A stretch of DNA of 64,000 nt, from NCBI RefSeq assembly GCF_029961185.1, contig NZ_JASBQQ010000003.1, forward strand, positions 372,001-436,000, written 5' to 3'. This DNA comes from Albidovulum aestuarii. Its GTDB lineage: Bacteria; Pseudomonadota; Alphaproteobacteria; Rhodobacterales; Rhodobacteraceae. The first letter of the stretch is position 1. Every line of letters begins with the position of its first letter. Below are positions 1-8,898 of the stretch, one piece after another. The notes below the pieces were generated by a model, which saw only the letters and a program-made list of their open reading frames with translations, did not search any database and was not told the DNA's origin. The translations under genes and the position numbers were made by a program.

Positions 1-1
1 G

Positions 2-553
2 CCAGAGCCGGCGACAGAGGCCGCACCTGCCGAAGCGCCCAGAATGTCGGCCCGTGTCCGCTCGCGTCCCGCTCCGGAAATGCAGCCGGGGCCCGCAGTG
101 ATGCCGGTCAATATCCTCGACGTAGCGCGGAACGCACAGCAGGCCACTGAGGCAGAGCCTGAAACAGCGGAAGTGGGGGAAGCGGCTGAGGTCGCCGAAG
201 CCACAGCTGCCGCCGCGGCGCTCAGCCCGGCGACCCGGGAGGCGATTGAACATGCAATCGACCGGCTCGCGCAGCACGGACAGAAATTTGCAGGCGACGC
301 CGCGAAGGGCGGGGTCCTGGAAGCCGACCAACTGATGCGTGAAACAGCCAATTCGGTGCAGTGGCTGAGCGATTACCTCAGCGAGAACGGCGAAGGCAGC
401 GACCCGGTTTTGTCGCAGTTGCGTTCAGCGGCGTTCGATGCTGCCGATCTTCTGCAACTGATGCAGATCGAAAATGACTCGGGCGCGGTCGGAGAGTTTG
501 TGAGTGTTGCGATACAGTTGCGGCGCGAGATGGAATCGGCTCTGGCCGCCTAA
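2..553 (+). CDS. Ala/Glu-rich hypothetical protein, 5' partial
   Basis: The reading frame is open to the window start, so the N-terminus is missing; an internal Met codon at 44 is a possible but unproven start. The visible 184 residues begin with a low-complexity Ala/Glu/Pro region. A more ordered helical C-terminal part follows (about the last 110 residues, rich in Ala, Leu and Gln). No family was recognised. It lies 235 bases upstream of two dynamin-type GTPases on the same strand and may belong to that functional unit. The acidic, disordered-plus-helical build would suit an adaptor or phasin-like protein, but that is speculation. Confidence 0.6.
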   Translation, partial: PEPATEAAPAEAPRMSARVRSRPAPEMQPGPAVMPVNILDVARNAQQATEAEPETAEVGEAAEVAEATAAAAALSPATREAIEHAIDRLAQHGQKFAGDAAKGGVLEADQLMRETANSVQWLSDYLSENGEGSDPVLSQLRSAAFDAADLLQLMQIENDSGAVGEFVSVAIQLRREMESALAA

Positions 554-788
554 CAGGGCGGCCAGGCCAGGAATGGCGGTTGAAGCCGTTTTTGTTCAAA
601 GACTTGATCGAGATACCGCTTATGGTTGAGAGAACCGGGGCTGTGGACAAACTAAATTCAAACCACTGCCCCAATTTCGCCTCTCAATCTTGATTGTTCT
701 TAATTTGGAACCGGGGCACGACATCTGACTGAGAAAAACCTCGACCTAACGCCGTCTCCGGCCCTGTAATAGGACGAAGTGATCCACG

Positions 789-2894
789 ATGAGTGAACAA
801 TCAACGACCCATGATGAAGACGGCAAGGCCGTCTCGTACGATTTTATGCGCATCGGGATGGACAAGCTTCTGACGCTGCGGGGCGAGCTTGACGAATTGA
901 ACGACGCCCTGATGGATGTCGAAGCCCTGTGCGACACCGAGGGTGCCAAGCAGGTCGCCCGCCTGATCCGCGAGCTGGAGCAGTTCGAGCCGAGCATCAC
1001 CATGGTCGGTCAGATCAAGTCGGGCAAGACATCGCTGGTAAACGCCATGGTCGGCCGGCCCGGCCTGTTGCCCGCCGATGTGAACCCCTGGACCTCGGTC
1101 GTTACCTCACTGCATCTGAACGTGCCGCAGGAGGAGAATGCGCCCGTCGCGTCGTTCCAGTTCTTTGACGCCGATGAGTGGGACCATCTCGTCAGCAGCG
1201 GCGGCCGCATCGGTGAACTGTCGATGCGCGCGGGCGCCGATGAAGAACTGCAGAAGGTGCACGAGCAGATCGCCGAGATGCGCGAGAAAACCATGACGCG
1301 GTTGGGCCGCCGGTTTGAACTGCTTCTCGGCCAGCGCCATGATTACCGCGAGTTCGACGATGACCTGATGCAGCGATATGTCTGCCTCGGCGATGACTTC
1401 GACGATGTCTCGCCGGACGAACAGCAGGGCCGCTTTGCCGATATCACCAAATCGGCCGACCTTTATCTGGATGCGCCCGCGCTTCCGGTGCCGCTCTGTA
1501 TCCGCGACACGCCGGGTGTGAACGACACCTTCATGATGCGTGAGCAGATCACGATCAAGTCGCTCCGCGACAGCCGCCTCTGCGTCGTGGTCCTGTCTGC
1601 CTCGCAGGCGCTGAGCTCGGTTGATATGGGCCTGATCCGGATGATTTCCAACGTGAAGTCGGAAGGCATCGTGATCTTCGTCAACCGGATCGACGAACTG
1701 TCGGACCCGGTCAACCAGCTCCCCGATATCCGCGACAGCATCCTTTCCACGCTCAGCAAACTCAACGGGCCGCAGGACCCGGTGATCGTGTTCGGCAGCG
1801 CCTATTGGGCGAATATGGCGATCTCCGAGTCGATGGACGATTTCGTCGAGGACAGCGCCGACGCCCTGCGCAGATGCGCTCAGGCGGTTTTTGGCAGCGA
1901 GGATATCGACTTTACCCAGCGCGATCTGATCTGGCAGCTTTCGGGTGTGCCGCACCTCTTCGACACGCTCTCTGACCGTATCGCTGCAGGTCCGGGCGCG
2001 CGGCTTCTGGCGCATCTCCGCAAGCGCGCTTGCAACTTTATCGCCGGTCTGCGGGCAGCCTCGTCCGTGGCGTCGATCCGGATCGATGGCGGCGAGATCG
2101 AGATGATGCAGCCGCAGGCGCTGTCGGCGCTTCTCGATCAGGTCGAGGCCAATGCCAAGCAGCGGCTGGATGCAGCCCTGAACGAAGTGTTCGGCGCGTT
2201 TGCAGGCAGGGTCGATCAATCTCATGCCCGCTTCCTCGACCGGGCGCTGGAATCGCTTCTTCAGCATCTGGAGCAGAACGGCGAGAATGAGGTCTGGCAG
2301 TACAGCCCCGACGGCCTGCGTATGCTCTTGCGCACGAGCTATCAGGTGTTGCGCAAGAACCTGATCGCGGCCTGCAGCGCCACCTATGGCGATGCGGCAA
2401 ATGATATATCTGAGGCGTATCACAAGGCCGTCGCTGCCGGTGTCGACGGTTTCGCCGTCACGCCGCCAAGCCCGCCGGAGGTGCCGGCGCCGGTGTCACT
2501 CGGCGCGACGATCGCGCTTGATCTGCAGACATCGTGGTGGAACGGCTGGTGGAAGCGCCGCCGCGGTTACCGTGCTTACGCAAGCGGTTTCCAGAGCCTG
2601 ATCGAGGCCGAGACGACGCCGCTCATCTCGGAGCTGAAAGACCGTCAGGCGGCCGAAATCCGGCAGGCCGCAACGGATCGGCTTACGACCTTCCTCGCCG
2701 AACAACGCTCCATTCTGATGGGGATCGCCGAAAAGGCCCATATCAACATGGGCGATCTTCAGGATCTCTTCGGCATCAAGACCCAGACCGAACGCGCCGA
2801 ACTGCTTGAGATGATCTATGACGAGTTGAGTGGCGCTGAGGAGCCAGCGGAGGATGCCGGCGAAGCCACTGCACGTAAGGGAGCTGCCGCATGA
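789..2894 (+). CDS. dynamin-family GTPase (larger of a pair)
   Basis: This is a 701-residue large GTPase. The P-loop GQIKSGKT is at residues 74-81, the G3 motif DTPG at 240-243 and a G4-type NRID at 299-302. The long helical C-terminal half (about 400-690) fits the stalk or bundle of bacterial dynamin-like proteins. It contains a Trp-rich basic patch near 576-590 (SWWNGWWKRRRGY) that could contact membrane. No obvious transmembrane segment is seen. The stop overlaps the start of a second GTPase by 4 bases (ATGA), so the two are translationally coupled. Paired dynamin-like GTPases often act as hetero-oligomers in membrane remodelling; the actual role here is unknown. Confidence 0.85.
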   Translation: MSEQSTTHDEDGKAVSYDFMRIGMDKLLTLRGELDELNDALMDVEALCDTEGAKQVARLIRELEQFEPSITMVGQIKSGKTSLVNAMVGRPGLLPADVNPWTSVVTSLHLNVPQEENAPVASFQFFDADEWDHLVSSGGRIGELSMRAGADEELQKVHEQIAEMREKTMTRLGRRFELLLGQRHDYREFDDDLMQRYVCLGDDFDDVSPDEQQGRFADITKSADLYLDAPALPVPLCIRDTPGVNDTFMMREQITIKSLRDSRLCVVVLSASQALSSVDMGLIRMISNVKSEGIVIFVNRIDELSDPVNQLPDIRDSILSTLSKLNGPQDPVIVFGSAYWANMAISESMDDFVEDSADALRRCAQAVFGSEDIDFTQRDLIWQLSGVPHLFDTLSDRIAAGPGARLLAHLRKRACNFIAGLRAASSVASIRIDGGEIEMMQPQALSALLDQVEANAKQRLDAALNEVFGAFAGRVDQSHARFLDRALESLLQHLEQNGENEVWQYSPDGLRMLLRTSYQVLRKNLIAACSATYGDAANDISEAYHKAVAAGVDGFAVTPPSPPEVPAPVSLGATIALDLQTSWWNGWWKRRRGYRAYASGFQSLIEAETTPLISELKDRQAAEIRQAATDRLTTFLAEQRSILMGIAEKAHINMGDLQDLFGIKTQTERAELLEMIYDELSGAEEPAEDAGEATARKGAAA

Positions 2895-3841
2895 CGGATG
2901 CAACTACGGAAACCCGCAAACCCCGCATTGCGATCATGGGCGAGTTCAGTGCCGGCAAGAGCACGCTGTCCAACCTTCTGCTCGGTACCCGCGCGCTTCC
3001 CGAAAAGGTCACCGCCACCCGGCTGCCGCCAGTTTGGATCGCCAGCGGCGTAAACGAACCTTTCAGGATCGACATGGACGGCGAGGAACATCCCGTATCG
3101 CTCGACCGGCTCGAAGATGTGCCGCTGGACGATACCCGCTTTGTCATGCTGAATTTCGTCGCCGACATCCTCGATCGCTGCGACTTGATCGACTTTCCAG
3201 GCATTTCGGACCCGAATATGGCGTCCGAAGTCTGGGAGCGGATGCTGGATGAAGTGGACGCCGTTCTGTGGTGCACCCATGCGACGCAAGCATGGCGGCA
3301 ATCCGAATCCGCCGTCTGGGCGATGATCCCGGAAAAAGTACGCCGCAACAGCCTGCTTCTCATCACCCGGTTCGACAAGCTGACGAACGACAACGACCGT
3401 ATGCGGGTCAGGACCCGCGTTGCACGCGAAACCAAGGGGCTTTTCGCGGCGATCTGCCCGATTTCGCTGACGCAGGCGCTGAAGGCGGAAGAGGGCGACG
3501 AGCTTTGGGACCGGTCCGGGGCCAAGGGGCTTTACGCCGCGATCGACACGATCATAGACCGGATAGAACAGAGCGTCGGTGAAACAGATGAACCCGATGC
3601 GCGGGATCAGGCCTCGGCCGAGGTGCGTGAACTCCGCGTTGAAGCCGAACCGTCCGAGCCGGTCCATATCCTGCCGCGCCGGGTCAAGCCCGGCGGCACG
3701 GCGCGCACGCCCCGTCCGAGTGCAGGCAGCGAGAATGTCGTCGATTATTCCCGGATGATGGATCAGCCTCCGGTCGGCAATCGGCTGGAGCGTTTGCGGG
3801 CGGACTTCCGTCAGGCTGAGGAAAACACCCAGACTGGCTGA
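2891..3841 (+). CDS. dynamin-like GTPase (smaller partner)
   Basis: This 316-residue protein has a complete G-domain: P-loop GEFSAGKS (17-24), a switch-I region with the invariant-type Thr in KVTATRLPP (39-47), DFPG (101-104) and G4 TRFDKL (159-164). After about residue 200 it ends in a short Pro/Arg-rich tail, with no long stalk. It therefore looks like a GTPase head that needs the larger upstream partner. The start has a good ribosome site (AAGGGA) about 8 bases ahead and overlaps the upstream stop. The GxFSAGKS form of the P-loop is typical of dynamin-like rather than translation GTPases. Function unknown. Confidence 0.85.
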   Translation: MTDATTETRKPRIAIMGEFSAGKSTLSNLLLGTRALPEKVTATRLPPVWIASGVNEPFRIDMDGEEHPVSLDRLEDVPLDDTRFVMLNFVADILDRCDLIDFPGISDPNMASEVWERMLDEVDAVLWCTHATQAWRQSESAVWAMIPEKVRRNSLLLITRFDKLTNDNDRMRVRTRVARETKGLFAAICPISLTQALKAEEGDELWDRSGAKGLYAAIDTIIDRIEQSVGETDEPDARDQASAEVRELRVEAEPSEPVHILPRRVKPGGTARTPRPSAGSENVVDYSRMMDQPPVGNRLERLRADFRQAEENTQTG

Positions 3842-3947
3842 ATGTGGTGCAGCATTGCCCCAACACTGCGCCAGAGTGACCCTGGCGGCTTTTCCTGAGG
3901 CGCGATCTGAGCTAACTCATACCTCATGAGCGCAAGGTATGGTTGCA

Positions 3948-4310
3948 ATGGTATCTGACGAGCTGGACGCGTTGCAGGCACGCTTTCCTGCCTGCGAAAC
4001 ACTCGCCTATGCGGACCTGACGACCGGGATGATTCTGGTGACCAACAGCAATACGCCGTTGGAGCGCAACGCCCTGAATCGCCTCTGCGCCGAAGCCTCG
4101 GCGGTGCTGGGTGCGGCAACTGCGCCTTCGCTTGGCAATAGTGCCGCCGAATCTGCCGTAGTCAGCGGTCAGGACGGAGTGCGCCTTTTCGTCAGAGCGC
4201 CCTTTCTGCCAAATGACGTGCTCCTGTGTGTCGGCACGGCTGGGCTTGACCTGGCGGCGTTTGCGCCCGAAGCGCAAGCCTGCTTGCAAAGGATCAGTGA
4301 AGATGGCTAA
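3948..4310 (+). CDS. small protein, Roadblock/LC7-like fold (inferred)
   Basis: The 120-residue protein begins MVSDELDALQ. The order of predicted elements (helix, two strands with a Gly-Met turn, helix, three strands including VRLFVRAPF and DVLLCVG, final helix) resembles Roadblock/LC7 domains, which regulate small GTPases such as MglA. This is a pattern judgement, not a sequence match. Start 3948 is preferred over the ATG at 3939 because the AAGG at 3934-3937 is then about 10 bases away rather than 1. It sits 106 bases behind the GTPase pair and 39 bases ahead of another unknown gene. A GTPase-regulator role would make sense there. Confidence 0.6.
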   Translation: MVSDELDALQARFPACETLAYADLTTGMILVTNSNTPLERNALNRLCAEASAVLGAATAPSLGNSAAESAVVSGQDGVRLFVRAPFLPNDVLLCVGTAGLDLAAFAPEAQACLQRISEDG

Positions 4311-4349
4311 CCGGCGCGTGACGCGTCTTTTCTCAGCAAGGGCTCCCCT

Positions 4350-5138
4350 GTGATCGACGAAGGTACAATAGCGCGGAAACTGGCAACGCTCGGTTCAGAG
4401 AAGCCGGTATTCCGTGATGGCGCTCGCGTCATATCGAACGGTATCCTGCCGTCGCCGATCAACGCCATTCTGGATGAGATCGACAATACGATCCTCCGGC
4501 GCAAGCTGACCTTCCGCGTCGGTGCGAGTTTCATGTCGTTCATCGTTGCGGGCCGCAGGCTCTTGAGCCTTGTGGCCGCCAGCGACGATCTGGCCGAAGC
4601 CAATCCGCCGGTCGGTGCGGCGCTGTCGCACGAAGAAACGGAGGCGTTCGAAGCGGTTGGTGCCGCTTTGACCCTGCTGGTGCGCGAGGATCATCCCGTG
4701 CTTGTCGAAAGCACGCCCTCAGATGAAGGGGGCACGCGCAGCGATATCGGCATTTCGGTGGACCGTCTCGCCGATCTTCTGGAGGTCGTACCGTCCGCGC
4801 CGATCAAGCCGATGCAGATCTTTGTCGAGGCTTGTGAGGGTTTCTACACCGCCTGCCTCTTCTGGTCGGACGGGCTCTGGGTCGGTCATGCCGAGGACGA
4901 CAATGTTCTGGCGGAACTCCGCAAGGTCGCCGACGATCAATGGGAACGCTTTCGCGGCGCCTATGGCAAGAGCGGCCAGTCGCTCGACGCCCCGCGCCTG
5001 TTCATGCTTGAGCGGGCCTTGGGCGAGGCGGGCTCGGTCGCCGGAACCTGGGCGCAGGGCGAATTCGCGCTCTTTGTCTATGACCCAAGCAATCTCGCCG
5101 ATATCCACGCGATCTGGCGCAAGATTTTCACCACCTGA
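4350..5138 (+). CDS. hypothetical protein in GTPase operon
   Basis: The 262-residue soluble protein starts with GTG; AAGGG lies 7 bases upstream. I do not recognise the family. Residues about 40-75 (two strands around SFMSFIVAGRRLLSLVA) and about 145-260 look alpha/beta, and the C-terminal part has an alternating pattern again suggestive of a profilin or Roadblock-like layer. No signal peptide, transmembrane helix or metal motif is visible. It is the last gene of the plus-strand run and converges with the SHMT-like gene 18 bases away, so it is likely co-transcribed with the dynamin-like genes. Confidence 0.6.
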   Translation: MIDEGTIARKLATLGSEKPVFRDGARVISNGILPSPINAILDEIDNTILRRKLTFRVGASFMSFIVAGRRLLSLVAASDDLAEANPPVGAALSHEETEAFEAVGAALTLLVREDHPVLVESTPSDEGGTRSDIGISVDRLADLLEVVPSAPIKPMQIFVEACEGFYTACLFWSDGLWVGHAEDDNVLAELRKVADDQWERFRGAYGKSGQSLDAPRLFMLERALGEAGSVAGTWAQGEFALFVYDPSNLADIHAIWRKIFTT

Positions 5139-5156
5139 TCTCGGCTCCGCACCGGG

Positions 5157-6476
5157 TCATGCCCGGATATAGTGATAGCCGTCAAAGCCCCGCCGCAGTT
5201 TAGCGACTTCAGCGGCGAGCGATGCCGGATCGTTGGACCTGAGGGCCGCTGCGATCAGGCGGGCAAGCTCGGGCGCATGCGCCTCGGTCACACCCCGGCG
5301 CACCAGTTCCGGCGTGCCGATCCTGAGGCCGTTGAGGTCACCGGGCACCTCTGCCAGCGGCAGACCGATGCCGCAGGCCAGAAAGCCCGCCTTGCGCAGG
5401 GTCTTGGAAGCCGCCTGACCACCGCCGAATGCCGCAGCTTCGATGGCGAACTGATGCGACCGGGTAAAACCTTGTCCGGCGGCGAAGACCGGCAGCCCCT
5501 CATCGGCAAGGGCCTGCGCCAGTGCCCGGGAAACGGCGATCATCCTGGATGCATAGGCTGCACCATGGTCGCGCCAGTCGAGTAGGCTCAGCGCCAGCGC
5601 CGCCGTCCTTCCGGCATCGAAATTCGCGGTCATGCCCGGAAAGGCGATGTGGTCAAGCGCTTCGGCGATCCCAGCATCGTTGGTCACGATCAGACCACCC
5701 GCTGGTCCACCGAGGCTCTTGTAGGTCGACATCGTCATCAGATGTGCGCCTTCCGCAAGCGGGTTCTTCCATGCCCGCCCGGCGATGATGCCGCACTGAT
5801 GGGCAGCGTCGAACAGAACCTTCGCGCCCACCTCGTCGGCGATGGCCCGAACCTCGGCCACCGGATGTTCAAAGAGGTTGAGCGAGCCACCCACGGTAAT
5901 CAGATTCGGGCGCACCTCGTGCGCAAGGGCGGCAAGGCCGTCGAGGTCGATCGTGTACCCATCGGCATTGACTGGCGCGGGATGGGTGACAAGACCATAA
6001 AGCCCGGCGCAACCGGCGTTGTGATGCGTGACATGGCCGCCGATCGTGGCCGGCGGGGCGATGATCGCATCGCCCGGTTTGGTCAGCGCCATGAAGCCGT
6101 AAAGGTTGGCCATCGCACCGGAAAACACCCGGATCTCGGCATAACGGGCGTCGAAGATTTCGGCCGCGAGTTCGGCAGCGATGACCTCGATCTCCTCGAT
6201 CGCCTCCAGCCCCATCTCGTATTTGTCGCCGGGATAGCCGAGCGACGGGCGGGACCCGAGCCCGCGGGACAACGCCGCCTCAGCCATGGGGTTCATGACA
6301 TTGGTCGCGGGGTTGAGATTGAAGCAGTCGCGGTCATGGATTTCCGTGTTCCGGTCAATCAGCCGATCGATACGGGCTGCGACGGTATCCGAGGGCGCTG
6401 CGGTTTCCGTCGCCTGTCTCTGGATCAGCTCTTCACATTGGGCCGGAACCCAGGGGCGGGGGGCAAGATGGGGCAT
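5157..6476 (-). CDS. SHMT-like PLP-dependent enzyme
   Basis: This 439-residue fold-type I PLP enzyme resembles serine hydroxymethyltransferase. The Schiff-base lysine is K253 in STYKSLGGPAGG (GlyA has THKTLRGPRGG). The upstream D223/H226 (LFDAAHQCG) and the N-terminal GYPGDKYEMG segment match SHMT architecture. The differences around the lysine suggest a variant substrate, for example alpha-methylserine or another beta-hydroxy amino acid, rather than the housekeeping enzyme. The start at 6476 is set by a near-perfect ribosome site (AAAGGAGGA, 6480-6488); the ATG 24 bases further upstream lacks one. It diverges from a GcvA-type LysR gene, its likely regulator. Confidence 0.8.
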   Translation of the reverse strand: MPHLAPRPWVPAQCEELIQRQATETAAPSDTVAARIDRLIDRNTEIHDRDCFNLNPATNVMNPMAEAALSRGLGSRPSLGYPGDKYEMGLEAIEEIEVIAAELAAEIFDARYAEIRVFSGAMANLYGFMALTKPGDAIIAPPATIGGHVTHHNAGCAGLYGLVTHPAPVNADGYTIDLDGLAALAHEVRPNLITVGGSLNLFEHPVAEVRAIADEVGAKVLFDAAHQCGIIAGRAWKNPLAEGAHLMTMSTYKSLGGPAGGLIVTNDAGIAEALDHIAFPGMTANFDAGRTAALALSLLDWRDHGAAYASRMIAVSRALAQALADEGLPVFAAGQGFTRSHQFAIEAAAFGGGQAASKTLRKAGFLACGIGLPLAEVPGDLNGLRIGTPELVRRGVTEAHAPELARLIAAALRSNDPASLAAEVAKLRRGFDGYHYIRA

Positions 6477-6529
6477 GGCATCCTCCTTTGGTTGCAACAA
6501 GGAAACCAGACAAGGCTTGCACCTTCAAA

Positions 6530-6564
6530 TCAGATTTGCGAAATTTTAGGCGTAGAAAATCTGA
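6530..6564. promoter_or_regulatory. inverted repeat in divergent SHMT-like/LysR promoter
   Basis: The perfect 8-base arms TCAGATTT (6530-6537) and AAATCTGA (6557-6564) are separated by 19 bases. They lie in the 95-base region between two divergent starts, just ahead of the LysR coding sequence. Their placement suits a LysR-type regulator controlling itself and the neighbouring gene, but the arms are not the classical T-N11-A box, so the assignment is inferred. Confidence 0.35.
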
Positions 6565-6571
6565 GGCTCGA

Positions 6572-7441
6572 ATGCCGGTCGCACCGCCCCCGCTGAAAGG
6601 ATTGCCGCTGAACGCGCTGCGTGCCTTCGAGGCTGCAGCCCGTCTGGGCGGCTTCGCGGCAGCAGGGGTTGAACTGGGTGTCACCGCCGGGTCGGTGGCG
6701 GCGCATGTGAAGGCGCTTGAGGAAACGCTCGGCGCGGCTTTGTTCGACCGGCACGCGAAGGGCGTGCGGCTGAGCGGGCTGGGCCAACGGGTCTTGCCCG
6801 CCTTTACCGATGCCTTCGACCAGCTTGGTCTCGCCGTTCAGACCCTTCGCGTCGAGGCCGCGCCCCGCACCGTTCATATCGCGACGCTTCCTTCAATCGC
6901 CCAGCTCTGGCTCTCGCCCCGGCTGCCAGCCCTGCGCCGGGCGGCGCCTGAAATCACGGTGTCGATCACCGCGATGGAACGGCCGCCCGATCTGAAGCGA
7001 AGCCCCTTTGATCTCAATCTCTTCTTTTTGCCAAAGGGCGAGGGGAGGGTGCTGGAGCAGGACGAGATTTTCCCTGTCTGCGCACCGGCTCTGGCCGGGC
7101 AACTGAAACAGCCTGGCGATCTGGCCGCTTTGCCCTGCCTGATCGACAGCACATGGTCGGATGACTGGCAGCTCTGGACCGAGGCGGCGGGGCTTTCGGG
7201 CTTCGCGCCCAAGGGGCCGGTCTTTTCCCTATATGCTCTGGCGGTTGAAGAGGCGGTCAATGGCGCCGGGGTGCTGATCGGCCACCGCGCGCTTGTCAGA
7301 TCGCAGCTTGAAAGCGGCGCGCTCGTCGCGCCGTTCGGCAAACGCCTGCCGTTGAACCGTGTGCTGTCCCTCTGGTCTGCGCGCGCCTTCCGCCCGGGCG
7401 GTCCGGCGTCGCGTGTGGTGGAGTGGCTGGCAAAAGTGTGA
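6572..7441 (+). CDS. LysR-family transcriptional regulator, GcvA-type
   Basis: The 289-residue regulator opens with MPVAPPPLKGLPLNALRAFE, the N-terminal helix typical of GcvA-like LysR proteins. A winged-helix DNA-binding domain follows (about 10-70), then a periplasmic-binding-protein-like effector domain ending near EWLAKV. The ATG at 6572 was chosen over an upstream ATG at 6488 because the extra 28 residues would overlap the divergent gene's leader and precede the conserved N-terminus. Divergence from the SHMT-like gene suggests it senses a one-carbon, serine or glycine-type metabolite. Confidence 0.85.
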   Translation: MPVAPPPLKGLPLNALRAFEAAARLGGFAAAGVELGVTAGSVAAHVKALEETLGAALFDRHAKGVRLSGLGQRVLPAFTDAFDQLGLAVQTLRVEAAPRTVHIATLPSIAQLWLSPRLPALRRAAPEITVSITAMERPPDLKRSPFDLNLFFLPKGEGRVLEQDEIFPVCAPALAGQLKQPGDLAALPCLIDSTWSDDWQLWTEAAGLSGFAPKGPVFSLYALAVEEAVNGAGVLIGHRALVRSQLESGALVAPFGKRLPLNRVLSLWSARAFRPGGPASRVVEWLAKV

Positions 7442-7472
7442 CGGGCAGGGCAGGAGTAGTCCGGCTTAGACA

Positions 7473-8222
7473 CTACCGCATCCAGTCAAGGCCCGCTTCG
7501 GTGGAGGTGGCAGGCGCGTATTCGCCGCTGACCCAGCCGCCAAAACCCTCTGCGTCGAGCCGTGCGAAGAAGGCGGGATAGTCGATCTCGCCCCCGGCCG
7601 GTTCATTGCGGCCGGGAAACCCCGCGACCTGAACGTGAACCGCGCGGTTGCCGTGGGCCGCCCAGCTTCCCATCACGTCGCCGGTGATCCGGTGGGCATG
7701 GTAGGCGTCGAATTGCAGCGCAAGGTTCGGGGCGGCAACGGCGTCCAGCACGCGCGCGGCGGTGCCGTAATCCGCAAGGAAATAGCCCGGCATGTCGTGG
7801 CGGTTGATGGGCTCGATGGTCAGGCTTTGTTTGGGCGCACGGGCGGCGGCCCATTTCAGGTTCTGGACGAAGGTCGCCTCGGCCTCCGCCCCCTCCGTTA
7901 CGCCCGCCATGATATGGATATGGCGCGGCTTCAGAACCTGCGCAAACCGCAAGGTCCTCTCGAAATCGCGGCGAAAGCGATCCTCCAGCCCCGGGATCGC
8001 GGCGAAGCCCTGCGGACCGCCGGTTGCATTGGGCGGCGGGCAGTTCATCAGGACGAATGTCAGCCCATTCCAGATCATCTGGTCGCGCATGTCCTGCGCC
8101 GGGGCGTCATAGGGAAAGAGGATCTCGACCGCCTCGAACCCCGCTTCGACGGCGGCGCGAAAGCGGTCCATCAGAGGGCGCTCCTGAAAGAGCCAGGACA
8201 GGTTGGCACAGAATTTAGGCAC
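7473..8222 (-). CDS. hyi: hydroxypyruvate isomerase
   Basis: The 249-residue TIM-barrel protein of the xylose-isomerase-like family converts hydroxypyruvate and tartronate semialdehyde into each other. It has the family N-terminus (MPKFCANLSWLF), the conserved EPINRHDMPGY segment around residues 137-147, QFDAYHAH and a C-terminal GWVSGEY. Length matches known Hyi proteins. It directly abuts the DUF1285 gene on the same strand (next base), so the two are probably co-transcribed. With the SHMT-like enzyme nearby and glcDEF 9 kb away it fits glyoxylate/serine metabolism. Confidence 0.88.
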   Translation of the reverse strand: MPKFCANLSWLFQERPLMDRFRAAVEAGFEAVEILFPYDAPAQDMRDQMIWNGLTFVLMNCPPPNATGGPQGFAAIPGLEDRFRRDFERTLRFAQVLKPRHIHIMAGVTEGAEAEATFVQNLKWAAARAPKQSLTIEPINRHDMPGYFLADYGTAARVLDAVAAPNLALQFDAYHAHRITGDVMGSWAAHGNRAVHVQVAGFPGRNEPAGGEIDYPAFFARLDAEGFGGWVSGEYAPATSTEAGLDWMR

Positions 8223-8822
8223 CTATGTCAACTCCGTCGAAGGGATGACCGGAAAGAAGTCGCCACCGGACCAGAGGCCGAACCAGCTTGTCCCGTCCCG
8301 GTCCTCGTGTGCCCCATGCTCAACCAGCCGGTAGAAGGTCTTGCGGTCGATCAGCGCCTCAAGGTTGCGCCGGATGAGGATATAGGGCGAGGGCTCGCCG
8401 GTTTCGGGGTTTCGGACGACGCGGATCGGGTGGGCCGGGCCGGCAGTGACCTCGTCCTCGACATTGGTCACGAAGGTGATCGTCTGGTCGCGGCCAGTGC
8501 CTGAGGCATTGACGTCAACCGCAACGAAAGGCGCATCGATGACGCGGATACCGACCTTTTCGACCGGGGTAACCAGGAAGAAGTCATCGCCGTCCTTCCG
8601 GATGATGGAACTGAAAAGCTTCACCAAACCATGCCGGTTGATCGGCGTCCCAAGGTAGAACCACGTCCCGTCGCGCCGGATCTCCATGTCCAGATCGCCG
8701 CAGAAGGGTGGGTTCCAGAGATGCACCGGCGGCGGCCCCTTCTTGCCCGCGGCTTTGGCAGCCGCTGCGAGGTTTTCCGCCGAGGATTTCACGATCAATT
8801 GTTCTTTTTCCGAATTCGCCAT
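8223..8822 (-). CDS. DUF1285 domain protein
   Basis: The 199-residue protein has the hallmarks of the DUF1285 family: PPPVHLWNPPFCGDLDMEI near residues 30-48, then WFYLGTPINR and later FVTNVEDE and GEPSPYILIR segments. The family is widespread in proteobacteria and has no established biochemical role. It is soluble, with no signal peptide. In Rhodobacterales it often lies divergent from a MoxR ATPase gene, as here (77 bases between the two starts). Confidence 0.8.
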   Translation of the reverse strand: MANSEKEQLIVKSSAENLAAAAKAAGKKGPPPVHLWNPPFCGDLDMEIRRDGTWFYLGTPINRHGLVKLFSSIIRKDGDDFFLVTPVEKVGIRVIDAPFVAVDVNASGTGRDQTITFVTNVEDEVTAGPAHPIRVVRNPETGEPSPYILIRRNLEALIDRKTFYRLVEHGAHEDRDGTSWFGLWSGGDFFPVIPSTELT

Positions 8823-8898
8823 TGGTGCCGTGTCGAATTTCTGCCTTTATGATCCCATCTATACTTAACTCATCGTGAGAGATGAAGGAGCGCGCGTC

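Noticed and set aside
1107-2423. 438-codon minus-strand frame inside the large dynamin-like gene
   Set aside because: It is entirely antisense to a GTPase with intact motifs and has no ribosome site or recognisable domain.
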